From contig JBDRKQ010000234.1 in assembly GCA_043813895.1 (NCBI GenBank), positions 1 to 34,095 on the forward strand: a stretch of DNA of 34,095 nt, given 5' to 3'. A model generated the notes under the pieces. That model was given only the letters and a program-made list of their open reading frames with translations. It was not told the DNA's origin and ran no database searches. Numbering within the stretch: the first letter of the stretch is position 1; each line of letters starts with the position of its first letter. Source of the DNA: CAZTAR01 sp043813895 (GTDB lineage: Bacteria; Planctomycetota; Phycisphaerae; UBA1845; UTPLA1). Both the position numbers and the translations under genes were made by a program. Shown piece by piece: positions 1 through 8,275 of the stretch.

Positions 1-198
1 CGCGGCTATGCTTCGCGTATGGGTCTTCGGGTCGGCCCCCCGCGGCCGACGTACACGCGGCTCACGCCGCACAAAATTACACGCCGCCCACTGGGGCCCC
101 AGGCAACGACCGCAGTCCGACACGGGGGTCGGACGCTACGCACGGCGCGACGACCATTGGGCGGAAAAGGCAAAGACGCTGAAATCGAGGAGCACGAC
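1..198. other. Left-edge region with two perfect hairpins, no gene supported
   Basis: No convincing coding sequence is seen here. The reading frame of the next gene is open back to position 19, but that stretch translates to a low-complexity Arg/Pro/Thr-rich peptide unlike the rest of the protein. Two perfect inverted repeats are visible: arms 31-37 and 44-50 (GTCGGCC/GGCCGAC, 6-nt loop), and arms 115-121 and 128-134 (GTCCGAC/GTCGGAC, 6-nt loop). Neither is followed by a T-run. They could be terminator or attenuator hairpins of a gene to the left, but this cannot be settled from the window. Confidence 0.4.
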
Positions 199-930
199 TT
201 GAACAGCACGATAGACCCAAACGCTTTGACGCAGACAGCTGAATCGATGCGGTCCGCCTTGGCGGGCTACACGGAACTCGTGCAGCGGATGGCTGGCGAC
301 AACTTGGCAGGTCTGACTGTCTTCGGAGCGGTCCTCCTCCCGGAATACGATCCGTCCCGATCCGCAGCCGCGAGCGTCTTGGTTCTGAACAAGATCGACC
401 TGAAGCTGCTCCACAATCTCGCCGAACAAGGCGCCGCATTCGGGCGCGACCACATCCGCGCGCCGCTCGTCATGACGCCCGACTACATCAACGCTTCGCT
501 GGACACGTTCCCGCTGGAGTTCCTCGAAATCCAACAGCGCCACGCGACGCTCATCGGCCGGAACTTCTTCGACGACCTGGCGTTCGAGCCCGACCACATG
601 CGGTTACAGTGCGAACGCGAGTTCAAGCGGATACTCATTCAGTTGCGCCAAGGTCTGCTCGCCGCGGCGGGTCGTGAGAAACTGCTCGGCGAGCTCGAGG
701 CGGCGGTCGGCGACGAGCTAATCCGCACGCTACGAGGACTGCTCTGGCTCAAGGGCCGCAAAGAGCCGCTGCCACGTCCGGAGGTCCTCGCCGAAGGCGA
801 GAAGCTCGTGGACGGTTCCCTCTCGGGCCTGCGCACCGCGATCCAACAGTACGGCGAGCACGGTTGGGCGGAGTTCACGGGGCTGTACGAAGACGTCGAG
901 AAGCTGGCGAAGGTGGCGGATGAACTGTAG
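199..930 (+). CDS. Nucleotidyltransferase-like protein of unknown function
   Basis: Predicted cytosolic protein of 243 residues, mostly helical in its second half. Residues 37-70 (a beta-rich FGAV...VLVLNKIDL segment) and the following FPLEFLEI stretch resemble the core of minimal nucleotidyltransferases, but the usual GS and DxD metal-binding signature is not clear, so activity is doubtful. A TTG start at 199 is chosen because GAGGAG lies about 8 bases upstream and because the longer open frame to position 19 looks non-coding. ATG 247 is the alternative. The last codons overlap the next gene by 11 bases, so the gene is probably translationally coupled to the TPM and LemA genes. The gene boundaries are fairly safe; the function is a weak structural guess. 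Confidence 0.6.
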   Translation: MNSTIDPNALTQTAESMRSALAGYTELVQRMAGDNLAGLTVFGAVLLPEYDPSRSAAASVLVLNKIDLKLLHNLAEQGAAFGRDHIRAPLVMTPDYINASLDTFPLEFLEIQQRHATLIGRNFFDDLAFEPDHMRLQCEREFKRILIQLRQGLLAAAGREKLLGELEAAVGDELIRTLRGLLWLKGRKEPLPRPEVLAEGEKLVDGSLSGLRTAIQQYGEHGWAEFTGLYEDVEKLAKVADEL

Positions 931-1753
931 AGCATCGACAGTCGTGCTTCTGATCGTGACGGCCCACGCGGGCGTTTCCGCGTCCTTCGCGCAATCACGC
1001 GACACACCGCGCCAAGGCGTGATCGATCAGGCCGGCGTTATCGACGCGGCCACCGAGCAGAAGATCAGCGCCTGGCTGCTCGAATTGGAGAAGAGCGGGT
1101 TGGCGATGTTCAAGGTGCTCGTTGTCAATTCCACGCAAGGCGTCGATCCGTATAGCTACACAATCGGGACTGCCCGAAAATGGCAGTTGAGCACCCAAGG
1201 CAAGGACAATGGCCTGTTGCTGATGGTGGCGGTGAAGGACCGACGGTATCAATGGGCGACAGGCGAAGGCCTCGAAGGCGCCGTGCCGGACCTGTTCACG
1301 GATTCGGTTGGCCAGCAATACCTCGAACCCTATTTCAAGAAGGGCGATTACGCGGGCGGCATCTACATGGGTGTTGTCGCCGTGGCACAACGGATCGCTT
1401 CTGAAGCGGGCGTCCAACTCTCGGGCGCTCCTCCGCCTCCCGCACAGCGCCCCGTTGTTCGCATGAGACGCGGCGGCGGGCTCGGCGCGTGCTGCGCGCC
1501 CTTGTTTCCGTTGATCTTCATGGTGGTCGTCTTCGGCGGAATCTTCTCTCGCAGGGGCGGGCACTATCGATCGTGGGGCGGTCGGGGCATGTTGCCCGGT
1601 CTCCTGCTGGGCAGCCTGCTGGGCGGCATGGGAGGCGGCCGAAGCGGCTGGGGCGGCGGATCGAGCTTCGGCGGAGGTGGTTTTGGCGGCGGTGGTTTCG
1701 GTGGCGGATTCGGCGGCGGCTTCGGAGGAGGCGGCTCCGGCGGGAGTTGGTAG
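920..1753 (+). CDS. TPM domain (YgcG-type) exported membrane protein
   Basis: 277 residues. A Sec signal peptide (1-24, ending near SFAQ) is followed by a TPM domain at about 35-160, recognised from DQAGVID, the WQLSTQGKDNGLLL region and the ATGEGLEGAVPD loop. Then come a Pro/Arg-rich linker, one membrane segment (about 190-210) and a Gly-rich tail (221-277) made of GGGF/GGFG units. TPM domains in this arrangement are placed in the periplasm and are often encoded next to LemA proteins, as here; the shared function is not established. Some TPM proteins are acid phosphatases and others act in photosystem II repair, so no substrate is assigned. The start at 920 overlaps the previous stop, and the LemA gene begins 4 bases after this stop, which supports an operon. 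Confidence 0.88.
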   Translation: MNCRASTVVLLIVTAHAGVSASFAQSRDTPRQGVIDQAGVIDAATEQKISAWLLELEKSGLAMFKVLVVNSTQGVDPYSYTIGTARKWQLSTQGKDNGLLLMVAVKDRRYQWATGEGLEGAVPDLFTDSVGQQYLEPYFKKGDYAGGIYMGVVAVAQRIASEAGVQLSGAPPPPAQRPVVRMRRGGGLGACCAPLFPLIFMVVVFGGIFSRRGGHYRSWGGRGMLPGLLLGSLLGGMGGGRSGWGGGSSFGGGGFGGGGFGGGFGGGFGGGGSGGSW

Positions 1754-1757
1754 CATC

Positions 1758-2423
1758 ATGAACTGTCCAAGCTGTGGCGCGGCGAACAAACGTGGGGCGA
1801 AGTATTGTGGATCGTGCGGGGGGGCTCTCCAAGTTCACGGAGGTAAGGGTATGAGTGCATCCAAGGTCATCCTGATCTTCCTCGGCGTCGTGGTCCTCAT
1901 CGGGCTCGGCATCGGCGGCTGCGCGTTTAGCGGCTACAAGGCGACGATCCGTTACGACGAAGAGGTCCAACAGAGCTGGGCGGATGTCGAGGTCGTCCTC
2001 AAGCGGCGGTTCGATTTGATCCCGAACATCGTCGAGACCGTCAAGGGCTACGCCAAGCACGAAACCGAACTCCTCCAGGGCATCGCCGACGTCCGCAAGA
2101 GCTACTTCGGCGCAGACACCCGCGCGGAAAAGGCCAAGGCCGCCGGCGCGCTGGAAGGAATGCTGTCCCGCCTGCTGGTGCTGCGTGAGAGCTACCCCGA
2201 CCTGAAGGCAAACCAGAACTTCCGCGCACTTCAGATCGAGTTGGAAGGCACGGAGAACCGCATCGCCGAGAAACGCAAACGCTACAACGCCGCCGTCAAG
2301 ATGCTCAACTCCCACATCCGTGTATTTCCCGGCACGATGTACGCAAGCTGGACCGGCGTGCAGAAGGCGGAATACTTCGAGGCAGGCGAGGCAGCACAGG
2401 AAACGCCAAAGGTGAAGTTTTAG
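1758..2423 (+). CDS. lemA: LemA family protein with N-terminal zinc ribbon
   Basis: 221 residues. The N-terminus holds a four-Cys zinc ribbon (C3, C6, C17, C20, in MNCPSCG and YCGSCG), followed by a transmembrane helix (about 36-55) and the LemA helical domain (about 62-210). The latter is recognised from QQSWADVEVVLKRR, DLIPNIVETVKGYAKHE and the late YNAAVKMLN region. LemA proteins normally start with the membrane helix, so the zinc ribbon is an addition that would face the cytoplasm. ATG 1758 is used because it sits just after the TPM stop with GGGAG upstream; a start at 1851 would remove the ribbon and give the usual LemA length. The role of LemA is not firmly known. Third gene of the 199-2423 cluster; a hairpin follows directly. 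Confidence 0.88.
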   Translation: MNCPSCGAANKRGAKYCGSCGGALQVHGGKGMSASKVILIFLGVVVLIGLGIGGCAFSGYKATIRYDEEVQQSWADVEVVLKRRFDLIPNIVETVKGYAKHETELLQGIADVRKSYFGADTRAEKAKAAGALEGMLSRLLVLRESYPDLKANQNFRALQIELEGTENRIAEKRKRYNAAVKMLNSHIRVFPGTMYASWTGVQKAEYFEAGEAAQETPKVKF

Positions 2424-2426
2424 TAG

Positions 2427-2444
2427 GGTGCGGCTTGCCGCACC
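2427..2444. terminator. Perfect hairpin just after the LemA gene
   Basis: GGTGCGG (2427-2433), loop CTTG, then CCGCACC (2438-2444): a perfect 7-bp stem starting three bases after the LemA stop codon. No T-run follows, so it may stop transcription weakly, protect the 3' end, or be a REP-like element. The inverted repeat itself is certain; its role is inferred. Confidence 0.5.
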
Positions 2445-2511
2445 ATCCACCCGCGCTCCGGTGCCAGTTGCGGATTGCCCGCCAGTGTGAACTGTGGGAT
2501 CGCGTGAGTGC

Positions 2512-2551
2512 CATGCCTTCACGGCCCGCGCAAGCGGGACGGGTAGGCATG
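2512..2551. repeat. Long imperfect inverted repeat (REP-like hairpin)
   Basis: CATGCCT (2512-2518) pairs with AGGCATG (2545-2551). Inside it, after a 3x3 internal loop, CG pairs with CG, and CCCGC (2525-2529) pairs with GCGGG (2534-2538) around a GCAA loop. This second structure lies 68 bases after the first hairpin. Its size and bulged form resemble repetitive extragenic palindromes, but no second copy is visible in this window. Confidence 0.5.
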
Positions 2552-2636
2552 TTCTCATCAGATCAGTATGCTTACCCACGATCCCGTCATGTCGAGATCG
2601 CGTGAAAGCATTGCACCCAGCCTGAAGCGTATAAAC

Positions 2637-3113
2637 ATGGCGGAATACCGAAACCGCTGGCCACGATCATGGCTTTACCCCGAGCTGAAGCTCTTTCCAA
2701 CGGAGGAGGCCCGCAGGCACGCGGCACGGAGAGCAACCAGCATCCTGCTCAGGAGCCCCACCTTCTGGCTGGGATTACCTGTCGTCGTGATCCTGCCCAT
2801 TCTCATCCCTGAGTTGATATTCAGAATACATCGGCCGGGTGGAACAGCAGAAGGCACTCTTCGGGCAGCTCTCGCCATTCTGGGCGCCTGCGTCGGGGGC
2901 GTCTGGATCGGGTTCTCATTTCCTCGCCGAGTTCGCCCCTCTCTGCGCCAGTGCTTGTGCGAGAGCGGGGTGCCTGTGTGCATTCCGTGCGGTTACGATC
3001 TTCGAGGCAACACGACCGGCATCTGCCCTGAGTGCGGCACGCCCGTTCCCAAGATCGAGAATGAGCGTCCTGAGCCGGCAGCGGCTCACACGCCAGCGGA
3101 TGCGGAAAGATGA
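2637..3113 (+). CDS. Small membrane protein with planctomycete CGYDLRGN zinc motif
   Basis: 158 residues, function unknown. Two membrane helices (about 41-63 and 74-95) are followed by a cytoplasmic-type zinc module with C115, C118, C130 and C133 (CIPCGYDLRGN, then CPECG). The CxxCGYDLRGN signature is typical of many short planctomycete membrane proteins and is the clearest taxonomic marker in the window. The start is uncertain: ATG 2637 opens at a plausible family N-terminus (MAEYRNRWPRSWLYPEL), but ATG 2589 and 2568 are in frame and none has a strong ribosome site. The gene ends 30 bases from the convergent ABC permease gene. Confidence 0.75.
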   Translation: MAEYRNRWPRSWLYPELKLFPTEEARRHAARRATSILLRSPTFWLGLPVVVILPILIPELIFRIHRPGGTAEGTLRAALAILGACVGGVWIGFSFPRRVRPSLRQCLCESGVPVCIPCGYDLRGNTTGICPECGTPVPKIENERPEPAAAHTPADAER

Positions 3114-3143
3114 CTGGAGGCCCCCGACTCTTCGCTCTGAAAC

Positions 3144-3959
3144 TCACGCCGACGCGCCGCTGTAGTGCTTCAGCCCGAACTTCCAAAACCGGTTGGAGAC
3201 GATCAGCATCGCAACGGCGATCAGAACGGCGAGCAGCGGCAAAGGCAGCGGCAGCGAAGCGGTGACGGGCACGAGCGTCGGGTCGCCGAAGATCGCCGCC
3301 GCCGGGATGGTCGTGATGAACGCGAGCGGCACGACGAAGGTGAGGGCCCATTGGACCGCCGGACGGAAGATCACGATCGGGAATCGCCCAGCCTCAAAGA
3401 CGTTCCAGAAGATCATCTCGATGTTCTGAATTCGGATGAACCAGAAGCAGAGCGTCGCGAGCATGAGCCATATGGAATAGACAGTCACGAACGCCGCCCC
3501 CAGGACGAGCGTGAACGTGAGCGCGGCTTCGAGCGGGAAGCGTCCAAGCAGCATCACGGCCCCGATCGCAACGACGACCGACCCAATGAGCACGTCTGCG
3601 ATCCGCCAGACGACGAACTCGCGGATGCTCGCGAGAAACTGCGCGTTGACCGGGCGCATCAGGAGGAAATCCAGCGTTCCTTCGCGGATTTCCTCCAACA
3701 CTCTTCGCATGTTCGGCACGATGAAGATGCGAATACCGCCGGCAACAATGCGGAATACCCCCACGAGTACGAGCATGTGCGGCACGCGCCAGCCTTTGAC
3801 GTCCTGCACGTTGTCGAAGATCGTCCAGAGAACGACGAACTCCATCCCCAGGCGCATGAGGGACATGACGACACCGACGACAAAGTCCAGCCGATACGCG
3901 GCGAGGTTCTGAACGCTCACGCGGATGTGCAGGAGTATGAGTTTCAGGGGTCGCACCAT
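3144..3959 (-). CDS. ABC-2 type exporter permease (second permease)
   Basis: 271 residues with about six membrane helices. It carries the motif GTLDFLLMRP at 94-103, shared almost exactly with the neighbouring permease and characteristic of the ABC2_membrane_6 (former DUF990) permeases. It would form the membrane channel with the product of 3967-4776 and be driven by the ATPase at 4773-5807. The start at 3959 is chosen because it lies 7 bases after the stop of the preceding gene and begins a normal amphipathic N-terminus; the open frame to 4025 overlaps the upstream gene. Last gene of a three-gene minus-strand operon. The transported substrate cannot be read from the sequence. Confidence 0.88.
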   Translation of the reverse strand: MVRPLKLILLHIRVSVQNLAAYRLDFVVGVVMSLMRLGMEFVVLWTIFDNVQDVKGWRVPHMLVLVGVFRIVAGGIRIFIVPNMRRVLEEIREGTLDFLLMRPVNAQFLASIREFVVWRIADVLIGSVVVAIGAVMLLGRFPLEAALTFTLVLGAAFVTVYSIWLMLATLCFWFIRIQNIEMIFWNVFEAGRFPIVIFRPAVQWALTFVVPLAFITTIPAAAIFGDPTLVPVTASLPLPLPLLAVLIAVAMLIVSNRFWKFGLKHYSGASA

Positions 3960-3966
3960 GCCGGAC

Positions 3967-4776
3967 TCACCCACTGACCGCCGTGTATCGCTTGACGGCC
4001 GCAGACCACAGAGATCGAAACGCAATCACGACGCCGGCCAGCCAGACCACTTGCACGCCGATGCCCGACGCGGCAGCGGCGAGGCTCGTTGTTTGTCCCG
4101 TGAGGACCTCCACGGGAAAGGCGTACATCCATCGGAACGGCAACGCCCTGGCGACCGCCTCCACCGGCGGCGGCAGCGTCTCCAACGGGGCGAACCGACC
4201 GCCAAGATAGAACGCGAAGGCGAAATAGACCTCGCCCAACATGTCGAGTTTCGTAGCCCAGAAGGAGGCCAGCGACACGAGGTACCCGAGGAAGAAGCTG
4301 AGCGCCGCGGCGAGCAATAGCGCGACGGACCCGACGGCGAGATGCCACGGCGTCGTCGCAAACTCCGGCTTGATCAGCCAGGCGATCAGACACCACATCG
4401 GCACGACGAACAGCAAGGTCGTGACCTTGTACGCCGTGTTGTCCGCCAGAGACTTCCAGATTGGCATCAATGGCCGTAAGAGCATCGAAGACAGCGTGCC
4501 CTTCCGCACCATGTAGCTCATCTCGTAAACGTCCCAGGCCGTGGTGAAGTGGCCGACGATCATGACGAGAAAGAAGTACGCGGCGAATCCGCCACGCGTG
4601 TAACCGGCGATCTGTCCGCCCGGGTCGCTCTCCGCGGCCGAACTCCACATCGAATAGAGTACAAGCGGGTTCACCAGCCCCCACACCGCCCACAGCACAA
4701 TCTCGCCGCGGTATTGGAACATCACGCCGATCCCGGCGCGAAGATATGCCAGGTATGCGCGGACGATCTGCCTCAC
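3967..4776 (-). CDS. ABC-2 type exporter permease (first permease)
   Basis: 269 residues, about six membrane helices (roughly 24-44, 63-83, 117-137, 145-172, 182-197, 236-256). GTLSSMLLRP at 93-102 matches the motif of the partner permease, so the two are paralogous halves of a heterodimeric channel. Translation starts at a GTG whose bases overlap the stop of the ATPase gene (GTGA), which indicates coupled translation and equal output. Family: ABC2_membrane_6-like. Substrate unknown; such exporters move lipids, polysaccharide precursors or drugs. Confidence 0.9.
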   Translation of the reverse strand: MRQIVRAYLAYLRAGIGVMFQYRGEIVLWAVWGLVNPLVLYSMWSSAAESDPGGQIAGYTRGGFAAYFFLVMIVGHFTTAWDVYEMSYMVRKGTLSSMLLRPLMPIWKSLADNTAYKVTTLLFVVPMWCLIAWLIKPEFATTPWHLAVGSVALLLAAALSFFLGYLVSLASFWATKLDMLGEVYFAFAFYLGGRFAPLETLPPPVEAVARALPFRWMYAFPVEVLTGQTTSLAAAASGIGVQVVWLAGVVIAFRSLWSAAVKRYTAVSG

Positions 4777-5807
4777 GGTGTGGCATCCCCTTTGTCTTGG
4801 ACCGCCTCTCGTTCGCCCACGCCCGTGGCGGGCGGCGCCTGGCCGAACGCCCGCGCGATCACATCATCGATAGGCGGGTCCTCGATGGTCAGATCCAGGA
4901 CGGACAAGTCGGCCAGGAGGCGGCTGGTGACGCTCGCGGCGTTGCTCCTCGGCACGCGGATGACTACCTTGCGGCCGTCTCGTGAGAGCACGCCGCCCAG
5001 CGCGTCGAAGTCATAGTCCTCAAGCTCGCGATCGAGATCCACCATGATGACCTTGAACGGCGCCAGCTTGGCGGAAAGCTCGCTCAGCGCGCCGTCGAAG
5101 AGCAGCCTCCCGTGGTCGATGACGATAATCCGTTCGCACAGCGCCGTGACGTCGGCCATGTAGTGGCTCGTCAGGATGATCGTCGCGCCGTACCGCCGGT
5201 TGTAGTCGGCGATGAACTCGCGAATCCTCGCCTGCATGGTGATGTCGACGCCGATCGTGGGCTCGTCCAGGAACAGGACTGCCGGTCGGTGCAGCAGCGA
5301 GATGCAGATCTCGCACTTCATACGTTCGCCGAGCGAGATGCTGCGCGCCTGCTTCTTGAGGACGGGCTTGAGGTCGAGCAGCGCCACGAGTTCGTCCAGC
5401 GTCTGCCGGTACTCATGCTTGGGGATGTCATAGACGGCGCCGTGGACGAGGAAGGAATCCACCACGGGCAGGTCCCACTGCATCTGCGTCCGCTGCCCCA
5501 TGAGCATGCTGATTCGCCGAAGGTAGGCGGGGTCGCGTTTCCATGGGACTTGTCCCAGGACGGTCGCGGCGCCGGATGTCGGGTGCAGGAGGCCGGAGAG
5601 CATCTTGAGGGTGGTGGTTTTGCCCGCGCCGTTGGGACCGAGGAATCCGACGATCTCCCCCTGCTCAACTGAGAAGCTGACGCGATCCACGGCGTGGACG
5701 TTGCGATGCGTCCGTTTGACGAGGCTCCGCAATGACGCCCGGAATCCGCCCTCTCTCTCCGGCACGCGGAAGGTCTTGGACAAGCTGTCGACCTCGATCT
5801 GCGGCAT
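4773..5807 (-). CDS. ABC transporter ATP-binding protein
   Basis: 344 residues. Complete nucleotide-binding domain: Walker A GPNGAGKT (57-64), Q-loop near Q105, signature SLGER (158-162, in place of the usual SGGQ), Walker B VLFLDE (177-182) and H-loop H215 in TSHYM. The SLGER-type signature is usual in this exporter subfamily. A C-terminal extension (about 240-344) follows the core domain, as in drug- and polysaccharide-type ABC-2 ATPases. ATG 5807 has GAGGAG five bases upstream. First gene of the operon with the two permeases; the energised complex would sit in the cytoplasmic membrane. Confidence 0.95.
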   Translation of the reverse strand: MPQIEVDSLSKTFRVPEREGGFRASLRSLVKRTHRNVHAVDRVSFSVEQGEIVGFLGPNGAGKTTTLKMLSGLLHPTSGAATVLGQVPWKRDPAYLRRISMLMGQRTQMQWDLPVVDSFLVHGAVYDIPKHEYRQTLDELVALLDLKPVLKKQARSISLGERMKCEICISLLHRPAVLFLDEPTIGVDITMQARIREFIADYNRRYGATIILTSHYMADVTALCERIIVIDHGRLLFDGALSELSAKLAPFKVIMVDLDRELEDYDFDALGGVLSRDGRKVVIRVPRSNAASVTSRLLADLSVLDLTIEDPPIDDVIARAFGQAPPATGVGEREAVQDKGDATP

Positions 5808-6175
5808 GTTCTCCTCGGGGCGAATATCGGACCCGGTTTCGGCCTAGGAATTATCGCGGGGGCATCCTACCGGATTCGAGAGGTGTACGCACGAGTCCTG
5901 CGGTTGTTCAGCACTGAGATTGCCCGCCCGCGATGGCAGCTCAATATCGAGGGTGCGGTGTGCTGTCGTCTTGCCGGAATCTGTCGTAACTCCAGGACGC
6001 AGGCCTTGTGCCGAACAAGGTTGAGAATGCCCCGCTTCGATTCTCCGGTCGTCGCCTGACGGCGGAACCGGATGGGCCGGAGGATCCGACCCGGCTTCTG
6101 CGGTTTGTTGAGGGGTGAGCATGTCGCACCACCGTCGTTATTCACGATGGCAGGCTCAGTCCAGAGGAACTTGTT
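5808..6175. other. Divergent intergenic region (368 bp)
   Basis: Lies between the start of the ABC operon (-) and the esterase-like gene (+), so it should hold promoters for both. The only hexamer noticed is a -10-like GATAAT on the minus strand (5855-5850) without a matching -35. A perfect inverted repeat, CCTTGT (6004-6009) and ACAAGG (6015-6020), could be an operator or hairpin. The short frames here read as arginine-rich noise and are not reported as genes. Confidence 0.4.
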
Positions 6176-7585
6176 ATGAATGAGATACGACTGAAGATCG
6201 TTGTGCCGCTACTGACTCTCGGCATCGCGGTTTCCGGCGTCGGCTCGGCAGACGTACATGCGAAACTCGACGATGATCATGTCTCCGGTAAGGACTTCAT
6301 CGGGTGGGTGCGCGAAAACGCGATTCGGCTTGATACGTTGGATTGGCGGAGCGCCGATCTTACGAGGCTGTCCGTCTTGGACCGGTTACTGGAAGAAAAG
6401 CGCATTGTCTTTCTCGCCGAGCCCGATCATTACGTCCGCGAGAAATACGACTTCCAACTGATCTTCATCCGCTATCTTTTTGAGCGGGGCTGGCGGCACA
6501 TCGGCATGGAGATGGGCCGGGCGGACGGGAGACGAATCGATCGGTACCTGGCGACCGGCGACATGGCCTGGCTGGAACGGGTCGCCAGCTACGGATACAA
6601 GGGGGACGAGCGGGCCAATCGCAAAGACATTCCCAACGGCTTGGTCCCAAAGAAGAGCGACCGCGATTTCGTGAAGAACATTCATGACGAGCAATACTGG
6701 TTTCAGAAACAGTTGCGGTCGTTGAACGAAACACTTCCGCCGGGCAAGCCGCGTCTGCGCTGGTTCGGTTTCGATGCCGACCTGCGCCCGGGAGGCGCGT
6801 ACGTAGATGCAGAGGGGCTTCTGAAGCCACATGAATCCGATCCGCTAGTCCGGAAGATCCTCAAGCGCCTCGCGCGTCCAGAGGTGGAACCACGCCCAGA
6901 CGAGATCAAGCGGTTAGAGAATCTGCTCAGGCTTCTCGAGCGAGAGGAGACTGGTGTACGCCGCCTGCTGGGCAAAGAGGACGCCGTGGAACTGGGACGC
7001 ACTTTGCGGTGTCTGACCGATGGCCTCGCATTCATCGAGGCCGGCAGGAAAGGCCCGATGTCTGATGAGTGGCTTCCGGCAATGCGCCAGCGCGAGGAGA
7101 CGATGTTCCGGCAGATGGATGATGTGCTCAAGGATCTACCGCCGGACGAGAAGATCATACTGCTGGGTGCCTTCATGCACCTGAGCAAAAACAGCGATGC
7201 GTTGCAGTTTGGTGCAAAAGACGATCCCTTCGCGAGCCCCATGTGGCCTTCGATCGGCAACTATCTCGACAAGAAGCTCCCCGGCAAGGTCTACTCGATC
7301 TGGATGTTGTACGACCATGGCCGGCACGGCGTCCCGATGCTGGCAGAACCCATCGAAGAGGTGCGGAGTGATCGCTACACGGTTGAGTATCTCTTCGCCA
7401 AGGCAGGCACGCGGTACTTCCTCCCCTTTCAAACCGGCGACCACCGAGAGTCTTACCTGGACCGCGTTCGCAACTTCCGCCCCAACGGCGGGTCCGGGGC
7501 CGGTCTTCTCAAGACACATACGGACGCGATCTTCTTCGTGGCCGAGGCACATGAGCCTGGCTGGCAACGGCCGGCGGACTCATGA
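6176..7585 (+). CDS. Exported erythromycin-esterase-like protein
   Basis: 469 residues. The signal peptide (1-29) ends in ADVHA. The body matches the erythromycin esterase superfamily layout: E82 and H85 in AEPDHYVREK stand where the family has GExTHG, followed by a helix FQLIFIRYLFERGW, E112 in IGMEMGR, a YLATGD segment, the GFDADL turn near 198-203, and H335 in ILLGAFMHLSK, which fits the second family histidine. The enzymes known as Ere hydrolyse the macrolide lactone, but many relatives have other or unknown activity; here the GExTHG glycine/threonine context is changed and the protein is exported, so resistance should not be assumed. GAGG upstream of ATG 6176 supports the start. Monocistronic; convergent with the metal-efflux operon. 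Confidence 0.7.
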   Translation: MNEIRLKIVVPLLTLGIAVSGVGSADVHAKLDDDHVSGKDFIGWVRENAIRLDTLDWRSADLTRLSVLDRLLEEKRIVFLAEPDHYVREKYDFQLIFIRYLFERGWRHIGMEMGRADGRRIDRYLATGDMAWLERVASYGYKGDERANRKDIPNGLVPKKSDRDFVKNIHDEQYWFQKQLRSLNETLPPGKPRLRWFGFDADLRPGGAYVDAEGLLKPHESDPLVRKILKRLARPEVEPRPDEIKRLENLLRLLEREETGVRRLLGKEDAVELGRTLRCLTDGLAFIEAGRKGPMSDEWLPAMRQREETMFRQMDDVLKDLPPDEKIILLGAFMHLSKNSDALQFGAKDDPFASPMWPSIGNYLDKKLPGKVYSIWMLYDHGRHGVPMLAEPIEEVRSDRYTVEYLFAKAGTRYFLPFQTGDHRESYLDRVRNFRPNGGSGAGLLKTHTDAIFFVAEAHEPGWQRPADS

Positions 7586-7663
7586 GACTCACAAGGGACT
7601 GTATCGCGCGCCTCGCGGCTCTTCGTGTCCGCCAGAATACTCTGCGCATGCACCTGGATTCGT

Positions 7664-8218
7664 TTATTCTGTCACGAGCGGGAGTACTAGCGCCTCTGTG
7701 CCGGACGGTGTTTCCACTTCAACGACAAGGACGCTGCCTTCACCCAGGTGGCCCGGCAATTCGTCCACGTGGGCGTCGTATTCGTGATCGCCGACTTTGT
7801 TGGCCTTGACCTTGAGCGACTCGGCGCCGTCCGGCGCGCGAACGAGTAGGCGAATTGCGGTCGGCGTGGGTTCGCCCCGCACGTCGATCTCGAAGACGAG
7901 TTCGGCAACGTTGCCTGTCGCCGCCCCAAACTGTACGACCTCGACCGTCAAGCCCGCGATTCCGCGGCTTCCCAACTCGTGCCGTTGTCCGTCATGTCCG
8001 TGACCGTTGCCATCCTCTTGGTCGGCGTGGTCGTCAGCATGATCGTCGCTCTTCATTTCGCCGGCGTGGTCGTGGCCATCATCCGGGCTGTGTTTGGGCG
8101 CGGCGGTGGTTTGTGGGGTCGCCTCCTCTGTTTCGTTTGGTGGCGGTTTACGATCACAGCCGTTAGACAGCAGGATCGCTATTCCGATCAGTGTTGTGAT
8201 TGATGCGATTCGAAGCAT
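7664..8218 (-). CDS. His-rich lipoprotein of the metal-efflux operon
   Basis: 184 residues. The signal peptide ends in a lipobox (LSNGC, C21). Residues about 41-84 are packed with His and Asp (HDHAGE, HADDHAD, GHGHDGQRH), a likely low-affinity metal-binding linker. The C-terminal 100 residues look like a compact beta-sandwich (FEIDVRG, IRLLVRAPDG, VEVETPSG) similar to domains found in periplasmic metal carriers. Last gene of the efflux operon, 57 bases after the RND gene, with GAGGAGA before its ATG. Probably a periplasmic metal buffer or chaperone feeding the pump; this is inferred from composition and position. Confidence 0.82.
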   Translation of the reverse strand: MLRIASITTLIGIAILLSNGCDRKPPPNETEEATPQTTAAPKHSPDDGHDHAGEMKSDDHADDHADQEDGNGHGHDGQRHELGSRGIAGLTVEVVQFGAATGNVAELVFEIDVRGEPTPTAIRLLVRAPDGAESLKVKANKVGDHEYDAHVDELPGHLGEGSVLVVEVETPSGTEALVLPLVTE

Positions 8219-8275
8219 TCTTTCTCCTCATGAATGTTAACCAACGAGACTGACTGTTCTGTAAGTTCTTTGTGA

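Noticed and set aside
3165..3977. Plus-strand frame of 270 codons opposite the ABC permease
   Set aside because: Highly charged Arg/Asp/Glu/His composition, typical of the complement of a membrane protein gene.
6176..7585. Macrolide resistance gene
   Set aside because: Only the superfamily is supported; the active-site context is altered and the protein is exported, so resistance is not claimed.
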